Source of the DNA: Anseranas semipalmata
Lineage: Eukaryota > Chordata > Aves > Anseriformes > Anseranatidae
Direction of reading: 5' to 3'
Length of the DNA: 64,000 nt
Assembly (NCBI GenBank): GCA_013399115.1
Contig: VXAA01001880.1
Location: 1-64,000 of the forward strand
Positions 11,294 to 23,860 of this stretch are shown in pieces (positions within the stretch are counted from its first letter, which is position 1; every line of letters starts with the position of its first letter). The notes under the pieces are model-generated. The model was not told the DNA's origin and made no database searches. It saw only the letters and a list, made by a program, of their open reading frames with translations. The translations under genes were made by a program, and so were the position numbers.

Positions 11294-14200
11294 AGAGGTT
11301 GTACATCCTAAGGAACAAAAGTCTCCTGCATGCACTTATGGCACCTGAGACACAGGTGTTAACACTCCCATGTGGCCTAGGTCCAGGCTGGTTGCTGTTG
11401 AGATTCTCAGCTATACCAAGCATCTGTGTCACATCCCTCTGGTTTATATGAAAAACCTATCTGTGGCAGCCAGACTCAGAGAATCACTTCATGACCCAGC
11501 ACTTGATGTTTGGGTAATGTAGTGCCTACAGTCTTAAATGAATCCAGCTCTGATGACTTCCTGTTATAGGCCCCTTTCTGTTATGTTTCTGTTATAAGTC
11601 CCTCAATGTAAATAGTGAAACAATTCTTTTGACAATCAAGTCTCTAATTTTCTCTCTGAACTCAAGATAAGGGCTCCATCATTGCAAGTAGAGCTTAAAC
11701 AGCCCATAGGAGGACCCCTGGTTACTATTACTATTATTACTTCCCAGCTAAGTTCATCAAGACACCTTATAAAACTCAACTCAACTTTCTGTTAACATTG
11801 TGCTGTAATCACAATCAGTTGGTTGTCACAGAATATTTTAATACCTAACTTCAGCCTGCCTTCCTCAAAATGTTCATCTGTGACTCTCAGACGTGTCAGC
11901 TTGATGCTGTCACCTCCTCATCAGCACAAGGTGTGGCCATATTTCGCATTAGATCTGGCACAAGTTGTGACTCTTAGAGCAAGACTTGGTTTTGGGCTGT
12001 GACTACAGAAAAAACCCACACTTGGAGGGAGTTCACACTTTTCAGTACATAAAGCCCATGTGTCAGAACTCTTTTTCTGCTTCTTCAAAGTTCAGTATTT
12101 TCTGGATCCATCCACTTGATATCACATGATTTTCTGTATATGTAATTAGAGGATCAAGAAACAATGTAGATAATATTTCCGCCAAAAAATCTACAGTTTC
12201 AGACTGAAGCAATCTGGTATAAACAACACCTAGCATTAGTCATTTCAGTCTCATTAGTTTCTTGTAGCTTTATATAACATACAGATGGGGCTGACCTACA
12301 AAACTTGGATTTCAGAGTCTTAAAATTTTGGAAGACTGAATTCTTTTTTTTTTTTTCTCTTTAGCTCATATCAGTAGCCAACTTTGAGAAATAGAACTCT
12401 TCAAAGGTTCAGTTTTTGAGGGAAAAGGTCTTCAGTCCTTGTGATTATTTATTACTGTTGTTTTAAGCCACATTTGCTTCATGTATTGTTCTCAGTTTAC
12501 TGAGAGGTCATTCTTACAGACCTCTGTAGGAAAATACCATTCATGAGTAGTCATGGACAGAAAGCACTATAGTGAGGCTGTGAGACATAAAGGAAATAAA
12601 CCAGTCATGACCACAGTGAACTTTCCATACATGTTTCTTTTAGTGTAAATTCTGAGAGATATTGTAACCTAAAGCCCTTCTATACACATATAAGTGGGTT
12701 TAAAGGTTTGAATTAAATCTCTAGATGGTTACCAAACATTTACAACATTTCTGGTCACAAGTACTGATTATACTGCAGAGACACTAATTTAAACCCTAAA
12801 AGTTTTTAAAACACCGAAGAGATGACACTATTTTGGGGACTTTTGGGGGTCTGTTGACTGCCAGTTAAATTTTGTGACAGAGATACTTCAGGAAATATCA
12901 TGCCCAAATATACAAAAAATACTTATGATATAAATCACATACATTGGAAACAGAATTTTAGTTAGTTTTTTTGTGAAAGTAAGTATATCTCTCTACATTT
13001 TTCTGCTTTAAGAGCTATGTACAGTTTGCAATTTTATGTGGTGCTCAATTTATTGCTCAGTTGCTGGAGATATTTTTTGCTGATTTTCAATTTTGTTAGC
13101 TCTTTAACACTGCTCAGAATGTAGTAAGTATGTTGTAAAGAAGTATGTCTTGAAACCAAAGACAGAACAGGTTTAGGAATGAAGAAGGAGAAGAATTTTC
13201 TAATTCTATAAGTGGTCAGGAGGAAAAAGTAGTTCCTTATATCGTGCTATAAAGAGTTCTAAAATGCAGCAGTCATAATAATACATTGGATATTCTTCAG
13301 AAACATACGTGTTTTTTTACTCCAGAACACAGGTAGCAGGTGACAAATACCAAAATCATCAGCCACAAATGATCTTATGTAGATTAGATAGGAAACTTCC
13401 TTAAACATTACAAACTGCCAGAGGAACCAACCTAAGGCAAAGCAATCATTTGCATTCCCAAATCTGGATGCCATCAAGACCTACCTCCAAGTCTGAGTCA
13501 TTTGATCTTGAATATTCTGTAAGCCTCTTCAAAAACCTTTCAGATGATTCTTAATCCCTTATGAAATATGTGTTACTTTCATGTTTGATTTGTGTTTCAG
13601 CAGGAATCCAAATACACATCCTTATTTTCTTCTCTGTCTTGAACCTTTCTTCCTCATTATATTTAAGCTAGAAAAAAATAGATACAACATTTTTTTTTTG
13701 TGCAATTTTGCTTTTTGTTCTTGATTTGATTGTGTCTCTTCTCATGTCCAAAGTTATCCAAGTGGGTAAGCATTGCTTTTGTATTTGTCTCTAAATAGTT
13801 TATGATTTATCTTCAAGTAAATTACCATTTTTATATTGCAGTTCTTCAGCATTTCTTTAACTAATAAAACAAGGAAATACCTTAAAAATCTGAGACAAGA
13901 TTTTCAATATATTTCCTATTTAAAAATAATGTGGTTTGTATTCCCAAATTTCTCAAAACTTAGAATATGGCTCCCTTTATTATCAATAGTTCTGTATGCC
14001 TAAGCAAGAAAAAGACTTGTGGTGCCTACACTGGGCTTTCACCTTCACTTTAACTTTAGTATCTGTTTATTCTAATATATTCAGACTCAGAAGTAAAGTC
14101 TAGATGTAGGAGGAAATATGGACCTTTTCCCCTGGGAGACAGTTTATCTGTGGCATGAAGATGCCACACCTTTGATTCCATGCAGAAGTGGCCTCCTGAT

Positions 14201-15877
14201 TGCATAGTCTAGGCAGCCACATTTTGGCTTTGTTCAGCTTTGTTTGTGCTAGTCCTACTGTAGGAGCAAGAAGTATCTATTAAATTAATATTATTCTTTC
14301 ATTTTGGATAAATAAAGGAAAACAACACAATTATTTATTTTAAACAAACAAACAAAAAAATAAACACTGATTGTATCAGGTAAAACAGCATTGTTTACAT
14401 GGACAGGTCTTTCTAGCAATCAGCACATTTCTAAGAAGAAGAGTTTTAGAAATCTGAAAAATTCAGAAAGTCCCAAACTATTTAGGAAGACACTGGGATG
14501 AGAATTCACTTGAGCATTGGGGACTGAATTTGTCAGTAGTTCCACGCAGATCCTTCTACCTGACCTACTTTGCTTTTTCTCCTTTCATGTCTTTTACAGA
14601 CAGACCCAGTAGTTGGTGGCAGAATTTGTCTTATTCTGAAGTAGATCTATGAAACAGGTCAGAAGAATCATGCTCTACAAGAAGTCTGTTTATAAGGAAA
14701 GCCTCTAGACTGACATGGTCATCTGCACATACTGATACTGCACATACATCACTGATGCATAAATGTCTAGTCAGGCTGTAGGATTTCTGTCAGTAGATCT
14801 CACCTTCCTGCCTATTTCCATGAACCTGTCCTGTACCTTATGCTAGATGAAGACAAACAATTAAATTATTAATGTTTTCATGAGGAATGGCATCTCTCTT
14901 AATGGACATTTTTATGGATGGGCAAGATGAACATGTACCATGAGTTGATGTAGGCAGATTTGACCCTTTTACTATGGAAGGGGTGAAGACTCGAGTGATT
15001 TGCAGAGGTCCCTCTGATCCTTTCATGGCATCAATTTGCACCATGACAGTATTCATAGTTGTTTTCCAAAAGGCCAGACATACATTATCTGGTTGCAACA
15101 TCATGACATTTTCTTGATGACGTCACATAATAAAACAATTATTTTCAAATACTAAAACCTTTGTTTTGGTTCATTTAAATGTTCAGCATTTGTAGCAGTG
15201 TCTTGATCTTCATAGGGCAGGTGCTAATAGATGCTGAGACAACTGATGTGTTTATAAGACCAAAATAATATTGTTAAAAAAAAAAAAAGAGGATATATAT
15301 TAAATTTTCAGTCTGTTGATCTTAATAGTAGTTTAAGAAATAAAATTGTTATGAAGTTCTACTGGCCTAGTTTTCTGGGAGGAAGAAACAAGGAAGTAAA
15401 GGAAGTTTTACGTAGCCATAAATATTCTGCACATAAAATATGTACAAAAGTACATTTAAAGTGTTACTAAGGCTGAAGAAACAAGTCTCAGAATTAGGTT
15501 ACACCAAAGTGAATGTTGCCTGCAGAGTCTGTCTCCTTTATTCATATACTGCAACCAAATCATTAACTGTCTGATATACTTCTTTTTTGATTCTTTTCCT
15601 GCCTTATTCATCTCATATGCAGAAGGGTGTTTTATTATTTGTTGCACAGTGTCATTTCCCATACATTGCAGAATATTAAAACCTCCACTGAAGAGAGGAT
15701 TATTCATTTCCTTCTACTTCTCTGACACAATATGTTTCACTATAGCATTTGACTAATTTTCGTTTTTGCAATTGACTTGAGAAATAAAGGAATAGCATTA
15801 TCATGTTTTTAAAGATAGGTCATAAGAAAACTAAGGACAGAAGAAGCTGACTAAGTTACTGCATGAGAACACATTGC
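11294..15877. other. Non-coding sequence, no gene seen
   Basis: Ordinary AT-rich DNA. I found a short ACT/ATT tract near 11726-11742, T runs near 12343 and 13690, and an A run near 15275. No transposon family, exon or RNA gene could be supported. The longest open frame (minus strand, 14838-15104, 88 codons) has no recognisable content. Confidence 0.55.
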
Positions 15878-15935
15878 TACGAGTTTCTGCTCGTACTAAG
15901 ACACCTCGTGTCTTACTCTACTCGTGGCTAAGACA
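15878..15935. repeat. Cluster of hairpins with an internal direct repeat
   Basis: ACGAG/CTCGT (15878-15893, 6-base loop) is followed by TAAGACAC/GTGTCTTA (15896-15914, 3-base loop). The string 'ctcgtactaagacacc' at 15889-15904 recurs nearly unchanged from about 15920 as 'ctcgtggctaagacacc'. CpG sites are concentrated here compared with the surroundings. Confidence 0.85.
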
Positions 15936-18900
15936 CCAAACTGATTCTAAAGTGTATCGAAGGTCTCACTATAGTCGATGGATATTTGTTTAAAACAGTT
16001 GTTGGAATGAAGAGAGCTATTTACTTCACTTTAAACTGGACATCCAGAGCTCCGCTCAATTGCCTAACCTACAGATCTGATGCCACCCAAAGTTCCTTAT
16101 CCCAACAGCTGTCCAGCAGCTTCTTTGGGTGTCCTAGGGGACGCAAGTAGTAGGTGTTAGTCCTGAGGGACATTCAGATAGAACAGGGCATCACATGGCA
16201 GTTAATGCCTGTGTATAGGTACACTGATTATGTGTATGAGAAATATATTGTTAATGAATTGCCAGCTAGAATTCCATTAAAAGTTGTAATCTGATCATAT
16301 TCTCATGCCAACAGACTGCAGTCTTCCTAGCTATTCAGAGCGAATGCCCATTGCTGACTTGACTTTGTGCACAATTTTGGTCAAATTAGTGGTGTGTAGT
16401 ATTGTGCAAGTACACAGCATCCCTCACTTCAGTTGTGCTTATGAGCATATGTATCTCAGACCCTTAGCCTTGTGCTGAATAAACACAAAAAGAGTAACAT
16501 CTGGAACACTATCAGAGTAGCAACATACCACTTTACTGGATTATCAAGGTAGCCTTTTTATTTTTTTCTGTTCTTGGTATCCTGGGAGTCAATTCCTAAT
16601 CAGCAGCAAGAACAGAATCTTGCTACAGAATAGAGTGAAAGAGACGGTGCTTGTCTAGGTGGGGGAACCTGATGCTAAGACAGAGGCCTGCAACATATGT
16701 GCTAGGAATATACATTCATATATATATAGATGTGGATGAGAGAATAGAAGTGTAGTGTTATTTTGGACAAGATAGTTTATCTGCTAGTTTAATGAAGAAT
16801 TTTTCTAACTATACTGGAAGAATACTTGAGAATTATTTTATGATATCAATATTATGTGAAGGATGGCTATTTTGCTGAGTGTAGTGGTCACCAAAACTAT
16901 ATCCTGTAGCACAGCCTTACAGATGCTATTAAAACAAAAGACTAAACTTCTGCTGAGACTGTGGAAATTCTACAAAATTACCTATCCCCAAAGCCACTTG
17001 TGATTGCAAAGCATTTCTGCTTTTATAGATAGAATCAAGAAAATGAAACATTTGCTGAATATATGACTGGATTAAAGCAATTAAATGAGCATTGCCAGTT
17101 TGGAGGGAGTTTAAATGATGCATTAAGAGAATGGTTAGTGAGTGTTATGCAAAATAATACAATCCAAAGGCAGTCTTGATGGAAGCAGATTTGACCCTAA
17201 AATGTGTAGTAGTTATTGCTATTTCAAAGGTGCCAGAGAGTTATAGTACTTCATGAAGCTTATACAACAAATAAATTAGATACTCTTGGAAAGCACAGCA
17301 TAGAGAACTGAAAGATTAGGTGCTTCCAGTGAGAAAAACAAGAAAAACAATCTCCCGGTATTAATCACTGGCAGTTCAAGGACAAATTCTGAAGGAACTG
17401 CAAGTAACAGACACATTCAGAAAATGTCGGGGTCATTGCAAAAAGTAAACCTACTATCTCATAAGGGCAATGATGAAGAACATCTGATTCATTGTCTTGC
17501 AAATAACCACTATGAGGCTGCAGGGGATACTGTAACATCTCTCTACCTAGTTAATTTAGAAAATAAAGAGAGGAATAATGCTTAATATGGAACTTGAGAA
17601 GGGTTCTGTTGTTCCTGTTGTTTAATAGCAGAATTGTCAAAGCCTTATTTGGGAGAGTAAAATGCAGAAAAAAAAATTAACACATCTAAGGATGTGTACA
17701 GAGGAAATTCTTAGTCTTCTGGGTGTTATTCTGCAGAGGTAAGTGAAAACTGTAACCACCATATGCTAATCCTCTGTTTTGTAATACAGTGGCCATACAT
17801 TCCTCAATAAAGAATGGCTGAAACAAATTCAGCTGGACTAGCCAAGTATAAAGTGTGCAGGCTCCAAAAATAATTATGAACTCTTGCCCAAAGCAAAAAT
17901 TAACTGAACTTTTGAACAGCTGATATCTGTCTCAGATGGTACCCAGAAGCTTAAAACATATGAATCCAAAATATTTTAATTGCTCTCTCTTCAAGCACAA
18001 TCTTTATGTTTGTCCTGTACCTTTGTAGAATAGCCAAATACAGCAGGAAAACTTCACCACTTTCGACCCGATAACCTTTTACCCAAGGTTATCTGGAGTA
18101 CAGGGAACCTTCAGTAGTAGCAGTAATGAAAAAGAAAAAGGATGTCAGGATATGTGGTGATTTGCATTCTGTTAATTGAGGAATACATGGTGTGCTTTGC
18201 CAGACTAGAAGATATTTGTCTCATTAGTGAGCAGAAAGTATTTCTGAAGGATGACACTGTTTTAAGCCTACTGGCAAATGGATACTGGAGACAGTGACAA
18301 GCAATCCGTTATAGTTTTTTCAGCCTAGTAGGCTGGTGTTTAGAATGGCACATCTGCTTGCCTTTTGGCATAAACAATGGCTGTTGGTTTTCATGACAAT
18401 TGCTTAATGTTTTTTGGACACTATATGCACATGGCAGAGCTACTCCTGAACTCCTTGCGCGTGGGTAAGATGGAGTACAGTTTAATGCTAATGAAGAAAT
18501 TGTCAGTGCTTCAGCAAATCAACTTCATTTGGTGGTTGCACCATAAGAGATCTGGCTTACCTGTTTTAGGAAAAAAAAAAAAAACAGAATACATAAAATT
18601 AAAACTATCTGTAAAGAATCTTGGTTCTCAAAATAGCTGACTTCACAGCATGATTTTTTCTGCAGCATTGGTTTTGTCTTCAAAAACATTGGCTTCTCAT
18701 ACTTAATTTATGTCACACACTAAACAAAATTGTATTAGTGAACGCATTTGATAAAGCCTGGCTTCTCAATCTTCAAAAAGTCAGGTTAACTTACCACTTT
18801 GCCTTATGGAATAGTTTCAGCAGTTTCACAGTTGAAAGTCCATATAACTTTGTATTTTGATCACTGATTTCAATATAATCTTTATATTACTATGTCAGTC

Positions 18901-19031
18901 TCCTTTTAGTCTCCATAATGCTCAGGTAAAGAAGCTGAGCTGAGCCATCCATAAAGCCGGGACGGATTTAACCACAAAGCCGATGACCACTGGAGGAAAA
19001 GAAGGGGAAACATTCTTGTTTGTTGTTCCTT
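15936..19031. other. Non-coding sequence, no gene seen
   Basis: Includes a 9-bp inverted repeat, CACCCAAAG/CTTTGGGTG, at 16084-16092 and 16123-16131, a short TA-rich stretch near 16720 and A runs near 17665 and 18571. No gene or known repeat was recognised. Confidence 0.55.
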
Positions 19032-19066
19032 CTTTTATTTATTTATTTATTTATTTATTTATTTTT
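19032..19066. repeat. (TTTA)n microsatellite
   Basis: About eight TTTA units, lying some 40 bases upstream of a CR1 tail fragment in the same orientation. Confidence 0.92.
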
Positions 19067-19103
19067 CTCTGGATACAAGAAGAGAAAAAGTAAATAATTA
19101 CCT

Positions 19104-19190
19104 GTCCCTGCCCGTGGCAGAGGGGGTGGACTTTAAAGGGATTTTTAAAGGCCTTCCAACACAAGCTGTTCTATGATTTTATGATTCTAT
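19104..19190 (+). mobile_element. CR1 LINE 3'-end fragment
   Basis: About 87 bases of CR1 3' untranslated region. A 'gtggcagagggggtggact' segment is followed by 'ccttccaacacaagctgtt' and two 8-bp tail units, one altered to 'ctatgattttatgattctat'. Strongly 5'-truncated, with no coding sequence left. Confidence 0.85.
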
Positions 19191-19689
19191 ATCTGGCATG
19201 TATCACACTGGGCTTTCTGCTGGTTCTTTCACTTACTGCTAGGTCTGCACCTACTAGAAAAACAAAGTATATTACAGATATGTGGCATGAATTATTCCAA
19301 CTCCAATGGTTACATTTTAGTGATATTATCATGGACCAAAATCAAGATTTTATAGTGAAAAGTGTCAATCATCCTTATTAATTATTTATGCTGCCAACTC
19401 AGTGTATCGTGTATATTTTAACTGATAGATGTTTAGTGGAGTATTTTAAAGAAATGTTTATGTAAGTAAATTTTATTGAACTCAATCTCAAGTGTTCAAA
19501 AGTCATGAGTTGGGCTCCAAAAGTCTTATTTTAAGAGATACCTCTTGGGTTCTTTTAGTTTGCCTACCAGCATTCATAACAGAGCTCAATCTGGCTACTG
19601 CCGTTAAAATAAAGACAATAAAAATGTTTTTATAAATATTGAAATAAGAAAAGGAGGACTAAGGAGAATCTCCATTTTTATTGGATTTT

Positions 19690-20061
19690 GGGGGGAAACA
19701 TAGTGACAAGAGACAAGGAAAAGGCTCAGGTACTTAATGCTTTATTTGCCTCAGTCTTTAGTAGTAGGTCCAGTTGTTCTCTGTGTACCCAGCCCCCTGA
19801 GCTGGTAGACAGGGACAGGGAGCAGACTGAAACGCTCATAATCCATGAGGAAATGGTTAGTGACCTGCTAAACCACTTAGATGTACATAAGTCCATGGGG
19901 CCAGATGGAATCCACCAGATGGGTAATGAAGGGGCTGGTGGAAGTGCTGACCAAGCTGCTTTCCATCATTTATCAGCAGTCCTGGCTATCAGCGGAGGTT
20001 CCAGTTGACTGGCAGCTAGCAAATGTGATGCCCATCTACAAGAAGGGACGGAGGGTGGACC
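19690..20061 (+). pseudogene. CR1 ORF2 remnant, start of reverse-transcriptase region
   Basis: The first frame (to 20008) carries the CR1 linker region ending in the conserved KSMGPDGIH reverse-transcriptase motif at about 19890-19915. Just after this, near 19915-19925, the coding sense jumps to another frame. That frame continues through the family's LLSIIYQQSW and EVPVDW...ANVMPIYKKG motifs to the gap edge. The frameshift means no full protein can be made. An apparent ATG in the second frame at 19881 is incidental. The catalytic aspartate motif would fall inside the gap and cannot be seen. Confidence 0.9.
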
Positions 20062-20662
20062 NNNNNNNNNNNNNNNNNNNNNNNNNNNNNNNNNNNNNNN
20101 NNNNNNNNNNNNNNNNNNNNNNNNNNNNNNNNNNNNNNNNNNNNNNNNNNNNNNNNNNNNNNNNNNNNNNNNNNNNNNNNNNNNNNNNNNNNNNNNNNNN
20201 NNNNNNNNNNNNNNNNNNNNNNNNNNNNNNNNNNNNNNNNNNNNNNNNNNNNNNNNNNNNNNNNNNNNNNNNNNNNNNNNNNNNNNNNNNNNNNNNNNNN
20301 NNNNNNNNNNNNNNNNNNNNNNNNNNNNNNNNNNNNNNNNNNNNNNNNNNNNNNNNNNNNNNNNNNNNNNNNNNNNNNNNNNNNNNNNNNNNNNNNNNNN
20401 NNNNNNNNNNNNNNNNNNNNNNNNNNNNNNNNNNNNNNNNNNNNNNNNNNNNNNNNNNNNNNNNNNNNNNNNNNNNNNNNNNNNNNNNNNNNNNNNNNNN
20501 NNNNNNNNNNNNNNNNNNNNNNNNNNNNNNNNNNNNNNNNNNNNNNNNNNNNNNNNNNNNNNNNNNNNNNNNNNNNNNNNNNNNNNNNNNNNNNNNNNNN
20601 NNNNNNNNNNNNNNNNNNNNNNNNNNNNNNNNNNNNNNNNNNNNNNNNNNNNNNNNNNNNNN
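20062..20662. other. Assembly gap (601 N) inside CR1
   Basis: Unknown bases within a CR1 copy. From memory of the family, the missing reverse-transcriptase core should need roughly 730-740 bases. The gap length is therefore either an estimate or reflects a small internal deletion. Long open frames spanning it are artefacts of the N bases. Confidence 0.98.
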
Positions 20663-21018
20663 AGTGTGCTCAGGTGGCCAAGAAGGCCAACAGCATCCTG
20701 GCTTGTATCAGAAACAGTGTGGCCAGCAGGACTAGGGAAGCGATTGTCCCCCTGTACTTGGCTCTGGTGAGGCCGCACGTCGAGTCCTGTGTTCAGTTTT
20801 GGGCCCCTCACTACAGGAAGGACATTGAGGTGCTGGAGTGTGTCCAGAGAAGGGCAACAAAGCTGGTGATGGGTCGAGAGAACAAGTCTTATGAAGAATG
20901 GTTGAGGGAACTTGGGATGTTTAGCCTGAAGAAGAGAAGGCTCAAGGGAGACCTTATTGCTCTGTACAACTACCTCAAAGGAGGTTGTAGCGGGATGGGG
21001 CTTAGTCTCTTCTCCTAA
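20663..21018 (+). pseudogene. CR1 ORF2 remnant, C-terminal part
   Basis: After the gap the frame reads through family motifs such as [18 protein letters not shown] and VQRRATKLV, then [19 protein letters not shown] and [11 protein letters not shown], ending at a TAA (21016-21018) where CR1 normally has a glutamine codon, a single C-to-T change. Shortly downstream several bases are missing relative to the family (about 21030-21045), which shifts the frame again before the remaining C-terminal codons and the 3' untranslated region. Confidence 0.9.
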
Positions 21019-21296
21019 GCAACAAGCGATAGGACAATGGCCTCAAGGTGCACCGGGGAGGTTTAGGTTAGATATTAGAAATAATTTCTTCACTGAAAGG
21101 GTTGTGAGGCATTGAAATGTGCTGCCCAGGGAAGTAGTTGAGTCACCATCCCTGGAGGTATTCAAAAGACGTGTAGATGTGGTGCTTAGGGACATGGTTT
21201 AGTGGTAGCCTTGGCAGTGCTAGGTTAATGGTTGGACTTGATGATCTTGGAGGTCTTTTCCAACCTAAGTGATTCTATGATTCTATGATTCTATGA

Positions 21297-23294
21297 TAAC
21301 GTTAGTGTTTACATGATTATGTTTCTGTCTGCAATAAATAGGTAATTAATAATGAAATTGCATGAGTCAGGGCTATAGCAAACAGTATATTGAAACATTT
21401 TGAAATACTACCTATCCTTCAACACTGCCAGCACCATCATCCAGACTGTAAAGGAAGTATGCCAACATCCCATTAGTATCATCACAGCTTTCATCTATGA
21501 GTATGAACAATATTAATCAAACAGTTAGGTGGCAATAATGTCACAGTACCATGAAATCAGTGTTGCTTTTCTGGTGGTCTTGTTGTGATCCTCTGTAAAC
21601 AGTCTTAAAGCTGCTCTTCAATACTTGACTTTACTCTTTGTTTGTCTCTGTACAATCCAATCTCTTTCTCCAGCAGGTGTCATTCAGACCTTCCCTGATA
21701 AAGCAGAGGTGTCATGCGTGTGGATGTCCAGATCTGTGCACATGTAGGAGGGCAGGAATGAACTATCTTGGAAAGGAGATAAATAATGAAAAGAGAAGTC
21801 TTGTATCCCAACATAAAGCAAAATTTCACAGTACTGCTTTTGTAATGGGATGAAATCCCCAATTTGCAGTCCATTGAAGGAAAAGATGTCAGTGAGATTG
21901 TCTGAGAACACCCATGAAGTATTTAGTGAAAGAAGAAAAGGAGCCCTGCTGTCACTAGCAGCACTCCAAACTCTCCTTATCCCAAAGGCTGAATTTCATC
22001 TCAATATATGGTGGCATCATGGTACATTTTTTGCAATCAGTGAAAAAGAAGGGATGAAAAACTATTGAATTCAGTAACCCCAAACCAGGAGGAAATGCTA
22101 TTTGAGACACACTCTATTAGGTCTCTTTGCACCTGTACCTCTCACATTCTCACATATTTAAATCTGCAGGGGAGCAAGACATGAGAGCTAAGCCTGGCCT
22201 GTTTTTTTTTTTTTTCTTTTTTCCTTCACCTATGTATTAAATATTATCCAGATTAGGAAATGCCTGGATAGAAATAGAGATATAAAGTCCATTAGGAAAT
22301 TAAAGAAATCAAATAATAACAATGGATGGATTTTCAAGTCTAGGCTGAAATTGGGAGAATTGTGATACTCTTTACTATACTATGACCACTGATGCTGTGT
22401 TCCAATAATAAAAAAGGACAAACATAACCGATGCAGAAGAATCACAGTTTTATTGATTGAATAGAAATGACTGATATCTTCATGATAGAAAGGCATTGAT
22501 GTTTAATTGTCCCACCAAACATCCTCCTGATAATGATGGATCTGATTTTTTCAGCTATTTTTACAAGACTGGTTTGGTCTACTGACTGATTCTGTCAATC
22601 AATTTGAAATGTTTTAGTCCATGTCTCAAGAAATGATCTTGGGAGGCACTTTACTTACATTACTTAAATGTTTCATAATGTTTCATTTGAGATGCTTCAG
22701 TAATGATGATGAGATAAATGGAGTAAGGTATACAAGGCCCTTGCATGTAATATACAACTATGAAACCAGTCACTAATAAAAGAATCACAATGATTTCCAC
22801 AGATATATCCTACAGCCATAATAGCTCTACATTCCACAGATATTGAGGTTTATGTCAAACCTTCTAAATCAATGGAAAGAATTTACTCCCAAAGGCTTTG
22901 AATCAGGACCTGTAGGGAACACCAATAATTTTAGATGCTGTCTTTCATTATTTAAGTCTCTGAAAGAACATGGATAAACTGTTCAGCAGGACTGTTTTGA
23001 TGGCAGGAAGGGACTGACTACAGAACATCCATCTGACATGTTGGGCCAGGATCCTGGAGGCAGGATTTCACAATGCAGGGAGCTACAGATTTTTGAATCA
23101 GCAGCCCTTTCAGTGAGACAGATTTTATTATTGTGATGATATACTGTGATATTACTGAACAACCACTGTCAGGAAGCAGTATATCTCACAGCACTAGATA
23201 TTGTGCAAACACACAGCAAATAGAATTTCCTTCCCTGACAGTGCTTAATATTTTTGTAAATCAAGTGGGACAATAATTGGGCATAGGGAGGTAC
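21297..23294. other. Non-coding sequence, no gene seen
   Basis: Ordinary DNA between the CR1 and the solo LTR, with a T run near 22201. Several overlapping short frames at 21638-22068 on both strands show no recognisable protein content. Confidence 0.55.
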
Positions 23295-23860
23295 TGTTTT
23301 GGCTGGGATAGAGTTCCTTTTCTTCATAGCAGCATGTATGATATTTGGCTTTGGGACCGAAACAGTACTGATAACACGCTAATGTCTTAGCTATTGATGA
23401 GTGGTGCTTACACAGAAGCAAGTCCTTTTCTGCTTCTCAGCAAGCAGGCTGGGGGTGCACCAGGAGCTGGGCGGGGACAGAGCCAGGACAGCTGAACCCA
23501 ATTGACCAAAGGCTATTCCATATCAGATGACATCATGCTCAGCAATAAAAGCTGGGGGAAAGAAGGAGGGAATGTTTGGAGTTATGGTATTTGTCTTCCC
23601 TGGTAACTGTTATGTGTGATGAATCCCAGCTTTCCTGGAAATGGCTGAACATCTGCCCACTGATGGGAAGTAATGAATCAACTCCTTGGTTTGCTTTGCT
23701 TTGCTTGCACACACAGCTTTTGCTTTGCTTAGTAAACCGTCTTTATCTTGACCGATGAGTTTTCTCACTTTCACCCTTCTGTTTCTCTTCCCCATCCCTC
23801 TGTGGGGAGTGAGCGAGCCCTGGGTGGGGTTCAGCTGCCTGCCAGGGTTAAACCACAGCA
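23295..23860 (+). mobile_element. Solo LTR, avian ERVL type
   Basis: A 566-base block opens with TG ('tgttttggctgggatagag') and closes with CA ('ttaaaccacagca'), the ends expected of a retroviral LTR. Its internal landmarks match the avian ERVL LTR as I know it: a segment ending 'gaccaaaggctattccat', then 'atgctcagcaataaaagct' (AATAAA-like box at 23544-23549, probably the promoter/TATA region), a TTTGC-rich stretch, an AGTAAA box near 23729 before 'ccgtctttatcttgacc', and a GTGAGCGAG-containing end. No gag or pol sequence adjoins, so it is most likely the product of recombination between two LTRs. A 5-bp target duplication is not intact (GGTAC versus AGGAG), which suggests age. Confidence 0.82.

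Larger units (their letters stand above)
19690..21296 (+). mobile_element. CR1 LINE, 5'-truncated, interrupted by an assembly gap
   Basis: This is the longest CR1 copy in the window. It starts in the part of ORF2 between endonuclease and reverse transcriptase, runs into a 601-base gap, resumes in the thumb and C-terminal part, and ends with the 3' untranslated region and just over three ATTCTATG-type units (21271-21296). CR1 elements are non-LTR retrotransposons that insert by target-primed reverse transcription, usually 5'-truncated, which fits this copy. The ORF is broken on both sides of the gap, so the element is dead. Confidence 0.95.

Noticed and set aside
19881..20811. Frames of about 280 codons on both strands across the first gap
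   Set aside because: Most of their length is N. The real sequence at both ends is CR1 ORF2 or its antisense.
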